From positions 19,533,698 through 19,597,697 of the forward strand of contig CM022670.1 of NCBI GenBank assembly GCA_012295275.1: a DNA stretch of 64,000 nt. Reading direction: 5' to 3'. The notes below the pieces were generated by a model. The model saw only the letters and a program-made list of their open reading frames with translations, did no database searches and had not been told where the DNA came from. The position numbers and the translations under genes are program-made. How positions within the stretch are numbered: position 1 is the first letter of the stretch; every line of letters starts with the position of its first letter. Shown here one piece after another: positions 13,069 through 27,797 of this stretch. Source of the stretch: Chrysomallon squamiferum (taxonomy: Eukaryota; Mollusca; Gastropoda; Neomphalida; Peltospiridae).

Positions 13069-14819
13069 TTTCGGTAGCATTTGATTTCATTTATCGATCC
13101 CATGCCCAGATATAAAGCTTTTCTGCGAAATGTACAAATATTATGTTTCTGAAATTGTTATTTTAAAAAAAATTATATACATATATTACACGTATTATGT
13201 ATCATGTTTCTCATATAGTTATTTCTAAAATAACATAGGATATATTTGAGAAGATATAGCAACAGTATTTAAATAATTATAATGGTTCAACCATTTGCCA
13301 AACAGATGAATAGTTGCTGATAATAATATTTTCAGAATTAATCTCAGAAGTATATTAGCAGATAAGTCATTATTAACACTTTATTTGCAAACTGTATTTG
13401 TCACGATTAAGTGTAGGAAAGAAAAATAAATAAATAAATAAATAAATAATGGGGAAAAAAAAATAGAAAAGAAGAAAACTGAAAAACCGAAACGTTTTCT
13501 TTTTTCCTTTTTCAATTAAAAAACAACAATAATTTATTTGAAAATATGTATAATTAATTTTATATTACAGTATCATACTGTTTTTAAAAGATCGCATTTA
13601 GCTATTGTCACAAATGAGATTACTTTAATGACAGACTAAAACAAATACATTGGGCAACTACTAACGAACTATAACATGAGATCGTTTCAAATTGAAAAAG
13701 TTTACCTAAATAAAATTACATTTTTTTAATTATTTTTTTTTAAATTGTTAATATTTGCAAGAAATTCGTTGTAAATGAAAACTTGTAACCTTAAAATAAT
13801 AATACATAACTCGCTGGGTCATGTATTAGAAGGTTCACTATACAAGACACACATAACAAAAAATAAAATAAAATTAATCCATCATTTTCGCTTATAGATA
13901 CAGAGGAATTTATTTAATTATTTATTTATTAATTTATTTACTGCAGCACTTCCAGCAGTTAACCTCATTAGAAAGAGACAAATAGTGAAAAAAAATGTAT
14001 TTCTTTCATTCCACTGACATGACATATTATGAAATATATTTCTAGTGATTATATTTCTTTAATTAGAAAGAAAACACATATACGTGCCTTCTACTACTAA
14101 GTGTGAAATAAGATTAATAGCGCGTTATATCAGATACAAAATAATAATACAGTTTAATGCAATGACCGATGTAAGCTATATAATTTAATATTTTATTGTT
14201 GTTGTTGTTGTTGTAGGGAAATGGAGGCGAAATGGAGTTCTGGTTTATACGTCTGAGTCAGCACGTCAAATAAACAAAGGACAACAGTGTGGAGAACAAA
14301 TCACAGGTAACAAAGACGGATCTAACATTGCAGACATAGTAAACAGAACATGTGATAGCGTGGGAAGATACGTGACACTTTATGAAGATACGCTGAACAA
14401 AGACTCATGTCATCTGTGTGATGGAGGCCGAGGAATGGATTTCTGTGAAATTGAAGTCTATGGTAATTAGTTAATTAATTAAACAAATTTAAACTTTAGT
14501 ATGTCTGAAAAAACAACAACGGTGATATAGATTTTCTCGAAGTATAAAGGATATAATAACTAATGTCTAGAAATGTTACAAATATAATTATGAAATATCT
14601 TCTGCTTTTTACATTTGAATATCTGTTAAAATATAATTTCAGTTTTAGAGGCACAAAGCGTAAACGATTAAACATCAAACATAATAAATAAAAGTAAAAT
14701 CCGTTTGAATCGAATGGAACAACATCCGATGACATCAGATGAGACGCACTGTCATACAATACAAAACAACACAATATAATACATAATCACGATCAAATTC
14801 TATTTAAAAAAAGTAACAC

Positions 14820-14870
<51 letters not shown>

Positions 14871-15288
14871 TATAAATCTGGAATCATAATGGTTACTTAT
14901 TTTATACATATATCTTAGAGTCTTACAGTAGAAATAAATGTGAAAGTCTGTGAAAGGAAAGGTCAGAAAGATGGGAAAAAAGTCTAAATTTTCTACAGGT
15001 GCAATTCTCATAATGCTGTTTATCACCAAAAAACGTTACGTTTAAAATAGTGATATTTTATCTAAATTCAGCTTATGATTATTGTTGTAACTGTAGATTA
15101 GTCAAAAATTATCATTTTTAAACAGCTTGTGAGTTGAATGTGAAATATGGTACAAACTGTATGAAGAAGTGCAGTGACAGACATTGTGCTCTTACTTCAT
15201 CATCATGTAACGTACAGACAGGTGACTGTGATTCTGGAAGATGTCAACCTGGATGGACGGGAAATGACTGTACAACAGGTAAAACAGA

Positions 15289-15343
<55 letters not shown>

Positions 15344-18300
15344 TATTAAATTCATCAGGATTATAAAGTTTTGTGATATTTTTTAAAAGTTGTTATTAGC
15401 TTGTGAAGTGAATGTCAAGTACTGTTCTAAGTGTGACAAGTTTTGTAAAAATCGTCACTGTTCAGTTTAAAACTCATTTTGAACAGAAAGATGTCTGTCA
15501 TATCGCAGTGTGTCAACCAGGCTGGATGGGACGTGACTGTACAACAGTTAATACTGTTCTTCATATACTCTTATACGTAATAAACTGCAGTGTTTCGTAG
15601 GTTCAGAGGAAGCAGGGGATACATTTTTGTAAATGTGATAAAACTAATTCTTCTTCTTTCACTCAATGTACAAATATGTGCTATATAATGTTATATTTCG
15701 AAAGAAATCTAAATAAATGTTTCAAAACTAAAACAGTAAAAAACAAATTCTGAAAGATGCTTTTCAAATAATAGAGTAGTGAAATTTTATCTAAATTCAG
15801 TTTTTGATTATTACATTAACTGTAGATTAGTAAATAATATCATTTTAATACAGCTTGTGAGTTGAATGTGAAATATGGTACAAACTGTATGAAGAAGTGC
15901 AGTGACAGACATTGTGCTGTTACTTCATCATCATGTAACGTACAGACAGGTGACTGTGATTCTGGAAGATGCCAAGCTGGATGGACGGGAAATGACTGTA
16001 CAACAGGTAAAACATTTATTGAAATAAATTTATACAATTTTAAATATATCAGTTTGTAGGTGATATACTTGAGAAATACATGTATAATACATTGAAACGC
16101 AAACATATCATTTTTTTTTCTCATTAAAACTTCAGTTCTAGGTGTAATAATTATAATTGTAGGAAATTTTATATCTCTTAACATCATCGTTCAGAATTTG
16201 AAATGCGTTAGATTTGTTATGTCATGTTTTCAATGCAGAGAAAGAAAACATTCTTTCGCGATTATTGATGGAATAATTAAAATGTGAACAGAAAGGATTT
16301 TACTATTTTACATATTGATTATAGCGCTGATTAGTCACATTAGTGATGCAAATGATCTACAACAGACAAAAAAGCCAAAGCACAACTGTAATTTATTATA
16401 TATGAATTCTGATGTTCGTTAATATTTTCTTTGTGTTGTTTTCTTCACTGAAAAATAGCACATATGACTAACGTGATATTCTAAAAATTATTTGTCGATA
16501 TTCCGGTACCGGACAAACGTGTACAGGTAACATTTTCAGCAACAACTTTGAAATCATTGTTCAAATGATTAAAACAGTGAATTCTCCTGATTAATATGTT
16601 GTTGTAGATCACATCATTTACAGACATTTAACGTTTTGACGCAAAAAATTATATCATAGTAAACAAAGTAAAAATTTTGAAGTATAAAAGCAAACTGTTA
16701 TAATTTCATATTTTCAGGGATTTTCTGTAAGTTCATGAGTGAACAATTGAAAAGAATATCTATTTAATAATTTACAAATTTTAGATATAAATGAATGTAG
16801 CGGTCAAAATTCATGTAGCGTCAATGCGGACTGCACTAATATAATTGGATCATACACATGTTCTTGTCGAAGTGGATTCAGTGGAAACGGAATTACTTGT
16901 ACAGGTAACCACATTCTTTAAACAAATAAACAAACAAAACAAAAAAAAATAAAGGAAAAGTAAAAACGAAAGAAGTAGAATAAGCAAAACAAAAATAATC
17001 GGCGGAAAAAATATGCCGCTCACACCTAACAATAATAAAATCATTTGTCTGAACTGCAGCTGCTTTCTTTGAAATGGTGAAAAGCAAAAGTATTTTGTTA
17101 ATATTATTTTCTGATAACTTTGGGACATTTGTTTGTGTTATGTTTATGAAATGGCTACTTCTGCTACTATTACCTTTGCGACAAGTTCTGTTTCTTTATT
17201 AAAGCTTGTGAAGCCGGTGTAAAATACGGTCCAAACTGCAGCAAGTTGTGTTCACATCGTAAATGTAAATCTACTAAATCTTCTTGTGACAAAGTGACTG
17301 GAAAATGTGATGGAGGTTGTAAGGAAGGATGGAAAGACGATGACTGTACAAGAGGTAAAATCTTTTTTCTCTGTATGTGGACATTTTATGGCATTGAGAA
17401 AATAAAAAATATATATTTAACAGTGACTAGAGAATATAAACACAGGCGAGAAAATAAACATTAAAATTTACTAACTGAGCATATTGTAAAATACAATCAT
17501 AATAATTAGGTAACACGTCTGTTATATTATAATATATTTCGGCACAGTAAAGCAAAATGTTAGCGACAGTTACTTATATGTCTATGTGTATGTGCAAACC
17601 AGTTTTAATTATTGTCATTTGTTTGAAATCTAGACGTGGACGAGTGTCAGCTTAAGGACAGGTGTGATAAGAACGCTGTTTGTCACAATACACCAGGATC
17701 ATTTACGTGTACGTGTAAAAATGGATTTACAGGAGATGGTAAAACGTGTACAGGTAAACCATCACTTTTTAAATTATTTAAACTTTTTCTCTTATTTAAA
17801 ATGAAAATGTTATACCAGATAAATGGCGCAGACAAAAATTAATAATAATAAATCAAATATATTTATTTTTTCAAAATATTTTAGTTAAATGTTGTTTGAT
17901 TTATTGATTATCAATGGACATTTTATTTCAGTAAAATTATAAAACTTAATAATATTGTGAACAATGTTTATTTAAATTTTTGTGATTGTAATTTTATGAT
18001 TGTCTTATGTATTTATATGTAAAAACGTTTATGGGCTTCAAGTTTACTACTGATGTATCTGAAACATAAATTATTTGTAATTCAGTTAATTTATTGTTTT
18101 CCTCAGATGTGGATGAATGTCTTAAGTCGGGTGCATGTGGTGCTAACGCTAACTGTACCAATACAAACGGATCTTTTACGTGCACTTGTCTGAGTGGATA
18201 TTCTGGAGATGGCCACAGTTGTACAGGTATTAAAATTAGTTTGTTCTTGAAACATAATGTTTAGCATATGAATCAGTGTAGAAAATATTAAATTAGAGTT

Positions 18301-19928
18301 TAAAATTGGCAGATAATTGGTAATTTATTATTATAATATTTTCTCTTTTTTTTTGGTGATTCTTATATTAAAAAGTTATGTTATTAATAGCATTTTGATG
18401 ATATAACTAAAATATTCTGAATTGTTTTGTTTTTTGAAGTAAAATTAATCAGTACATTCTCGACACGTTTAAATAATTTCAGTTAGATTATTTTACAATT
18501 AATTCATCATGTATTTAAACATTCTTTGTTTAAATGCGAAACTATTTAAAATTTTTGCTAATAATTATTTTATTTATTTATTTTTTTTAATTTTTTTTCA
18601 AATTCAGATGTGGACGAATGTATTGTGATGAAACCATGTGACAGTAATGCTAACTGTACCAACACTGAGGGGTCATACGTTTGTATCTGTCAACATGGTT
18701 TTACTGGAGATGGAAAAACATGTAAAGGTACTAACAAAAAACATATTATAAAAACAATAACTGTGATAAGTATTAAAATAATTTACCATGTTGTATAGAA
18801 TGGTGCAGCGTAAGATAATTGTGTTAGATAATTTAGATAACTTCAGTAGTTTTCATATAAAATATTAAACATGTAAATTTACAAATTTGGTATGTTCTCT
18901 ATAAGAAATAATGAAATAATTCTCAGTGGTGTGATGATTTCTAATGCCTTAGCAGAACTGATTCCTATTATATAAAACCTAGCATATCCATAATTAAGAG
19001 CACTGTTTAATAATTTCCCATAATTCATGTGAAAGATGGTAAAAGAGAATATATAAATTGAAATAAATTAGAACAAATATAATAATTTAAAAAATAATAA
19101 TAAAAGGAAACAATATAGAGATTTTGTATCTTCTTTGACGTTTTTCAATTTCTTTGTTTCTCAGAATGTGTCTTAAATGTCTCGTATGGTTACAACTGTA
19201 GTGAAATGTGTGAAGTCCGTAAATGTTCTAACAGTTCAACATGCAACACGAAAACTGGTAGTTGTCTTGGAGGATGTATGGCAGGGTGGATAGGCGAAGA
19301 CTGCATACATGGTTTGTATAATAATAATAATAATAATAATTTAGCATACGGTAGATATAAAGAACTTATCAAATATACTGAAATATTAAAGAAAAAACAA
19401 ACAACTAACTTTATTTCTTAATTAATTATTAATTTACTGTTATAATTAGATGTGAACGAATGCAAAAATGTGAGTATCTGTGATGTCAATGCTGACTGTA
19501 AGAACACAGAAGGATCATACACGTGTACTTGTCGATCTGGATTTTCTGGAAGTGGAGAATCATGTTCAGGTAAACAAAACCATTTCTACAGAAATTACAA
19601 AGTTTATTTAAAATGTTTTCAGATAAAGTAAAAAAAAAGTTATGTGAAAATTGCACGGAGCATATAATCATTATGACATTAAATAATTTCATTTAATAAT
19701 ATAAGAAACAAAAATTAGAAAATCATTATATCCATGAATTATTAAAAGTCTGATTTAAATCATGTTGAAATGTTTCTCTTATTATTATTTATAAATTGCA
19801 ATGACATTTTAATAAAAAAAGTATAGAAAAACGAGGAAAAACTAATCAGAAAGTATTAATTAATTTAATTATAAATTACATATATAATATGTAATTACAT
19901 ACATATAAATATATATATATGTACACAC

Positions 19929-19979
<51 letters not shown>

Positions 19980-19993
19980 TATATATACATATT

Positions 19994-20035
<42 letters not shown>

Positions 20036-20393
20036 ATTTATAAATAAATTATAGATCATTTAAGAGTTCAAATGTCAGAAGTGTTCATCACAAAATGAAA
20101 ATAATGATGTAAAAGGAAAACTTGTTACATTTTTATCTTCTCGTAACTGAACTTGTTGTAGGTCAGTGGTAAGAGCTGTTTCTTGAGTGTCCTCGGCCAC
20201 TCTAGACTATTTGTCATTACAGTATGTAAGAGCTGTTCCTTAAGTGTCCTCGGCCACTCTAGACTATTTGTCATTACAGTATGTAAGAGCTGTTCCTTAA
20301 GTGTCCTCGGCCACTCTAGACTATTTGTCATTACAGTATGTAAGAGCTGTTCCTTAAGTGTCGTCGGCCACTCTAGATTATTTGTCATTACAG

Positions 20394-20443
<50 letters not shown>

Positions 20444-23400
20444 TGCTATCTTACTGGATATAAAAGATTTCAATATTTGCTTGCATCTGAACATGAAGGT
20501 GAACGTAGAAAACCACATGTTGCTTAAAGGTTTATATTTAATGATGAAAGCCTTTTTTTTCAGAGAATCCTGCAACAACCGGTTCTTTGCAGACAGCGGC
20601 GATTGCTGGAAGTACAGTAGCCATTATACTGATTATCTGTGTGATAGTAATAGTCGTAGTTATAGTCATGAGGTAATCATTTAATAATCATTGTGCTAGT
20701 AATAGCTGAGTTACATTTTTTTTATATAATGATGTGTAAATCTCTTCCACTGGAGTTGAGATTAGTACTAATCCATCGTAAACAGATATGTCAAAATTCA
20801 CTAAAGAATCAGTACATTGCTTGGTGTTCAACTGTTCTGAATTTATTGATGTATATAACTATTTACTGAAATAAAAAAATAGTAAATTTAAAAAAATACT
20901 TTAAAAAGTATCTTTTTAGACTGATTTTAGGTTTTTAACACTCAAATTGCTTTCTTCTGATATTTTTAATATAGATAATTAGACTGTTTGGGATGATAGC
21001 TTAACAAACAGTGCCAGGCCACTTTTTCTTATAATTACCAATTCAAAAAGTTAGTATTAATATGAAATGTTTTACTTTGAAAGATGATTTTTATGAAGAG
21101 GTTCGTAAATTCACCCAAGCAGTTGTTCTTAGAATTTGTTACGATTTGTTCTTTTAAAACTAGAACATATATGCATACAGACTTACATACATCATATAAA
21201 ATAATACAGAAATCACATCAAAATCCTAGATATATTTGTTATTTAAATTTAACAAGCTCACCTTTGAGATGATGACAAATACTGGAAACTTGTTCTGTGT
21301 TGACATTTTTAAACTGTAAATATTCTATTCTTGAAGGAGACGACGAATGACAAAACGTGATACTGAAACATTTTTAGACGTGGACACTCTAAACAGCCAT
21401 ACGTCATCACCGAGATCTAAAAATCTGAACAGTAAGTAATCGACAGTCATTCACGTTGAGGAGCTGTTCTTGTTACTTTCTCTTTCGTATGGTAAGACTG
21501 AGGTCGTGAGTCTGCTATTGTCTGCAAAATGCTGTGATCAACATTTTCTAGCTTGTGCTGTATTAACTGGTCTAAGCTTTCAAAACAGATAAATCGAACA
21601 CTTTCTTTACGTTGTTCACACTTTGTCCAAGTTTACCAAACTAGTTATATTTTCAAAGGAGCCATGTTTTCAACGATGCAGAAAAGAAGTGTTTTGAAAA
21701 CCAGACGATGTGCCAAAGATGATTAAAATTTTCTTGAAATCATATCTTTAGATTAAACTATTGTTTCTACATTCATGTGGAATTTAGTGCCACTTATTTA
21801 ACCTTGCCTTTTTTAACGGAGAATAATATTGTAGAAGGTTGAAAATTGTACTTTCCGCCATTAGGGCCTTCCTGAATTCATCAACCGTTTTTAAATTTTC
21901 CAAAATAATATCATTTTAGTAATTTAATTATTATGGTAATATCATCAAATCTATAAAACCTGAACTCTTTTTCTAATATCTGGTTTGGACTGTATGCATT
22001 GTAAGCAAAACACTGTCGCGTCGTGAAGATTGACTTTTTTAGAGACTACTTATAACATTCAGTAATTTGACATAATTTAGTTCTGTAAATACTGAAAATT
22101 ATCTAAAATAACAAAAAAATAAATAAAATAAAACTAATATAATACAATCAGTGCAGAAGCAACACAATACTAGAAAATAAAGCAAAAAACTTAGTAAAAA
22201 CAGACAACACACATATGTATATACTAATAAACCTTCAAACATTCATACATATATACATACATATTTGTATTTATGAACATATACATTAATATATACATAA
22301 TACTTACACATTTAAATATATATGTATATACATTCATATACATACATATAAACACATGTACACATACATTCAAATACTGAATCATTTACAAATACTCCAA
22401 CACACATATAGGCATTCATAATTACATGTACATTCATACATACACATATGTACAAACATACACATACACACACACGTACATGCAAACATATGTACAAACA
22501 TACATATACATACATACAGACAAACAGTGAGACTGATTGTTAAATAGAGAAATGTTATTTTGTTTAATAAAGAGGCAGACAACATCTATGAGAATGTTGG
22601 TAACCAACAGCAGCATTCATCACATAGAAGTGAAATTTCCAAACAAGAAAAAGCCAATGTTAAATCTGCTGGAAAAACTGAGAGTAACACAGCTCAAGAA
22701 GTGGATGAAGAAGAAAAGTGTGAAGATACTGCAGTCTCTGTATACTGCAATGTTACTGAGTTCAGTCTGCCAGATGGTGGTGTACCAGTTTCTGAGCTAA
22801 GTGTTATCCTGAACAAGATCAGAAACCAGACTGGTGGATTTGCTACAGAATTCCAGGTTTGTAATTGAAAGAATGATAAGCAACATTTTAAAATATTTAT
22901 TTGTTAGCAGTTATAAGATGTCTTGTATGATGAAATTACAAGAGAGGAAATCCACTGAAACTATTCCATTTATGTTTCACTTATAAATAGCAAGAGTTAC
23001 ATATATATATGTAACTGTTGCTATCTTTGTTAAGGTATAAAAGTCTGTTGGGATGGTCAGTTAATCTGTCATGTATCACACTTTAGATGTACCATCTGAT
23101 AAAAGAACTGCAGTGTGAAACTGAAAATATTCATTATACCAATTACTTTCTGATACCACTGTTGGAGAAATTCTTGCATTTCGATTTAAGCTCAGATCAT
23201 ATTGAATAACTAACTCTAATCACATTAATATTCAATGCTTATTAAAAAAAGATAACTTTTCTACAATTATTCCTATTTTAAGACTGATTAGTAATCTTTA
23301 TAATATATTCTTGTTGATGTCTTATAAAGATGCTGTTAATGATCATCTGTTATGTTCTTTTACTGTTTTTTTAATAATTGTTTTTATTATTTTATTAATG

Positions 23401-24387
23401 TAAACAGAAGTTGCAGAAAGACTTTGTGTTTTCTTACAATGAATCACAGATTGCAGAAAACAGATCTAAAAATAGATTTGCATCCTATTATCCATGTAAG
23501 TAAAACAAACAAATAAAATTAATCTACTTCTCACATTGATATTAATTTCATGAAATTATGCTACATCTAATTAACAATAAACTAACAAAGGTAATCCACT
23601 GTAAATTTAAGTTGTGCTGTTTGATATTGGAATAAACCAAGAGTTTAACAAAAAGTCATAGTTTTACAGATTTAAAATGTTCGTGTAAATTACTAAATAT
23701 GTCCATTGACTTCTCTTTTTCAATTTCAAGCAATTTCAATGTGTTTCTTCACTGAGATAAATTAACAAATAATTGTTCACAGTTTTCACAAGTTTTATAC
23801 ATTTTGTTTGATTTTTCAGTTAATTTTCATACATACATACAAAGGAAAATCACTTAAAAATAATTACATTTAATTTGAAAATGTATCAAATTTAGATTGT
23901 TCAGAAATGTTTTCTCTCTCTCCCACACATATACTCACATACACAGACACACATGGACATATACACACATACATAGGCATACACACAAACACCAACACAT
24001 ATGCACACACAATCACAAACAGACAGTGATATATTGAATTGGCTGTCATATCATTTTGTCAATTCACTTTATTTTCAAGATGACCAAAACAGAGTTTGTC
24101 TGACATTGTTGCCTGGAGTTCCACATTCTGATTATATCAATGCCAGTTACATTGATGTGAGTTACTATCTTCTTTTTTTTACATTTCTTTTTAATGTGAA
24201 ACCATTAGACAAATAATGTGTATTTCTGAATAATCGAAATTTCATACATATTGAAATTAATTATAACTGTTTTTAATTGATTTTTATTTTCAGGCTTTCA
24301 ATGAAAAAGATTATTTCATTGCTGCTCAAGGTAAACTTTTTGCATCATAAAATTTATTTATAATTCACATTTTAAACAACAAAAACA

Positions 24388-24427
<40 letters not shown>

Positions 24428-27400
24428 TTAACAATAATAACAACAACAATAACACCAATGATGAAATAATGTTTATGTTGGTGATGACATATTTAAATTA
24501 GTTTTGAACAGTCAGTTTGTTTATAATACAGCACCAAACAAGAAAACACTTCAGGATTTCTGGAGAATGATTTGGGAAAAGGAATGTGGACATATCATCA
24601 TGCTGACCAACCTCATAGAAGCAACCAAGGTACAAAAGTAATTCTACTGATTTTGTTAAACAGTGAGAATAGTAATAGTAAACATCTAGTCTGAAGCATT
24701 TCTTGCAAGTACTAGTCCTATGTATCTTTGATATCTGTGTAAATTTCCTGGTTAATTTCTAGAAATATGCAAAAAGAAAGTGAATTGTCTTTGTGAACTT
24801 TATTTAAATAAAAAGCAACAGACCTGCATGAAACCTTTATATATGTCAAGAAACATTGTGACAACAAACAATAAGAGTATAATATGAAATATAAAAAAGA
24901 GTCATAAAAAATTCTGACAGTAAATATCAGAAGTATGTAGTACATTAAATAAAATGGTTAATAATGGTCAAAGAAAATACAATATGAAATTATATATTAA
25001 TATTTTTCTTCAATAAAAATATTAATCAAGTTACTTGTTTTTTCCCAGTCTAAGTGTGAACCATATTGGTCAGACATGGATGTGATGACTATTGGAGCTC
25101 TGACAGTTACTGTTACTGAGAAAGATGAGAGAAGTGATTTTGTGTTCAGAAAGTTCAGTGTGACACATAAAAAGGTAAACATAATTGTGATACCAAATCA
25201 TGAGACATTTTTTGACTGAATGTGTGTTCAAAGTGAAGTGAAGGTATAACATAAACATCTTTTTATATTTTTCTTTAGTCAGGGAAAACTAAAATCTTTC
25301 AACAGTTTCATTTTACTGCATGGCCTGATCACGGAATTCCCAACATTCAAGACTTCATTCAGTTCGTGTGGAGAGTCAGAAAAACAAAACCTATTCTTTC
25401 TGGACCTGTACTTGTGCACTGCAGGTATATAACTGAATAGAAAATAAATGCAGAATAAATATATTATTAAATGGAAATATCTATTTCATCCACCTGATTA
25501 GAAAGAAAATATAGTAAAAATAAAGAAAATAATAAAAAGAAAGAGAGAGTTTGAGCAAGTATGGGAATGTGTTGGACACTGTGGGGTGAGGGTAGGTGAA
25601 CATGTGTGAGTGAGTCTGGAAAACATAACATTTTATGAAAATCATTTTTCTTGTAATGCTTTCCTACAGCTCTGTTTTATCCTAATTTCTGTTTTGAAAA
25701 TACTTTTCAGTGCTGGCGTGGGTCGAACAGGAACCTACATAGCTCTGGACGTCCTTGTAGATGAAATGGAAGCTACAGGACGAGTTGATATTAAAAAAGT
25801 CATGAAACAAATGAGAGACCAGCGCAAAGGACTTGTGCAGACTAAGGTGACATACTTAAACCTAATTCTCCTCATTTATAAAATATAATTAATTTTTCTT
25901 GTATCTTTTAAACTGTGATGCCAGAATGGTATAATGAAGCAGCACTAACATTTACATCTATTTATTTATTAGATTGTTTTCATTTAACAGAGAAACAAAA
26001 AAACGGATTTCTATAATCATACATATATTAACACTGCATACTTTTTGAATATTTTATAATTATATTATACATTACATGTAAAATACATTGGATATATTCA
26101 TTATGTGCATTGAGGTAAAACTGATTTAAGCCTACAACATTTTCTGGGAAATTGCTTTAACTTTTTTATAAATGGGACTTTTATTGTTTGCAATAGTTTG
26201 CTGCACAGTATTTAAATTTGCCAATTTATTATTATCTGTAAGTACATATATAAATATGTATAAAATAATTTTAATATTTAAATTTATTTGAACTTTTTTA
26301 AAATAAATGATGACAAGGAAATGATTCAGGCTTTCTATAGAAATTATATTATATTAACAGGAACAGTATGAAATGATATTCATTGCTCTTCTTAACATGG
26401 CTGAATTTGGCAACACTAGTGTGGATGCTCCAGACTTTTTCAAGAATTACCCAAACCAAAAAGGCTCAATGAAAATGGGAAACAAAACTGTTAACAAATT
26501 AGCTCTGGTAAAGTATCTAAAGCATTTGAGAGGTATTCTCATGAATAAAATAGTTAAAATTTCAGTTTGTTTATACTTTCATTTCATCTTTATGGATTCT
26601 GTTTTTGTTTTAATATAAACTACTCTAGTATTTATGATGAAAAATAGTTTTGGACAGTATACTAACCACTATTGTTTTCTTTGAACTTTTAGGAAATTGT
26701 GAAACTAAATGGCACTTCTTACACAGGTTAGTCTCTTTGTTTCTCTCCACACATACACACCCAATACATATAAACTGACTAAAATATCATTATTTCTGAC
26801 AGTTATAAGAAGCTGATATTTTCCTGAAGTTCACATTCAGTAATTAATTTCTCTTTACAATTTAATTTCTTGGATTAAAATTTGTTCTTAAACTTTAACA
26901 TTTTTATAATTTGTAATACCTGATTCAATGAACAAAATGTAAGCAATTTTATTTCACTGGTATAATTTTTATAAATCATTTTATATATATCCCAATGCTA
27001 TATCATATGCACATACATACAAAGACACTCAAACACATGCAAGTGTGTGTGTGTATGTGTGTGTGTGTGTGTTTGTAAATATATATATATATTAATTTCA
27101 TGTATGTAGCTTCACCTGACAAGTACAGAGTCTGGGTTTCAGGATGCAGTGACATCTTTGCTACACTTCCACCAGTATGTTTGTGTTTTCTCCTTGAGTT
27201 ACTGTGAAATCTTAGTGTGTCACTAGTTTTCATATTGTATTTTTAGAACTTTCACTTGATGTTTTCCTACCTTTAGATTTAACAAATTATACAGTAAAAT
27301 ATAGGTGGCTAATTATTAGAGTTTACTATACTTAACATCTTTATATTACAGCTTTTGGTTTTATTTGTGAGTAATCAGTTACATATAAATTAATCAATTG

Positions 27401-27743
27401 TTTTCTATAGAATAAGATAAAGTGAAGAATTTTTTCATACACTGTGCATAGTTATTTTATTATATATGGAATTAAGAGTAAAAATTAAATATTTATTTGA
27501 AGTCAAAACTGAGGAACCAGGGATACCTGCTGACACCAGAACCTAATGGATCAGAAGAAAGTTTTTGGAAACTGGTGACTGAAAATGACTCTTATACAAT
27601 CATTACACTGAGTTCCAAGGTAAAAAACACAGTACACCTGCACTCTAATTTAGCTTTGTATGCTACACCTATGTGCATGATATGTGTATGTGTGTTTGTT
27701 TTGTATATGTGTATAAAGTATGGATGCTTTTGTTGTGCATCTA

Positions 27744-27797
<54 letters not shown>

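Noticed and set aside
12881-13103. Poly-Tyr, poly-Ile and poly-Leu open frames
   Set aside because: Three frames of one TAA microsatellite.
20125-20388. A repeat protein of four 19-residue units on the minus strand
   Set aside because: Follows from a 57-bp period; lies in an intron with no start, splice or conservation support.
20169-20395. CRISPR-like array
   Set aside because: Direct tandem units without spacers in a eukaryotic intron.
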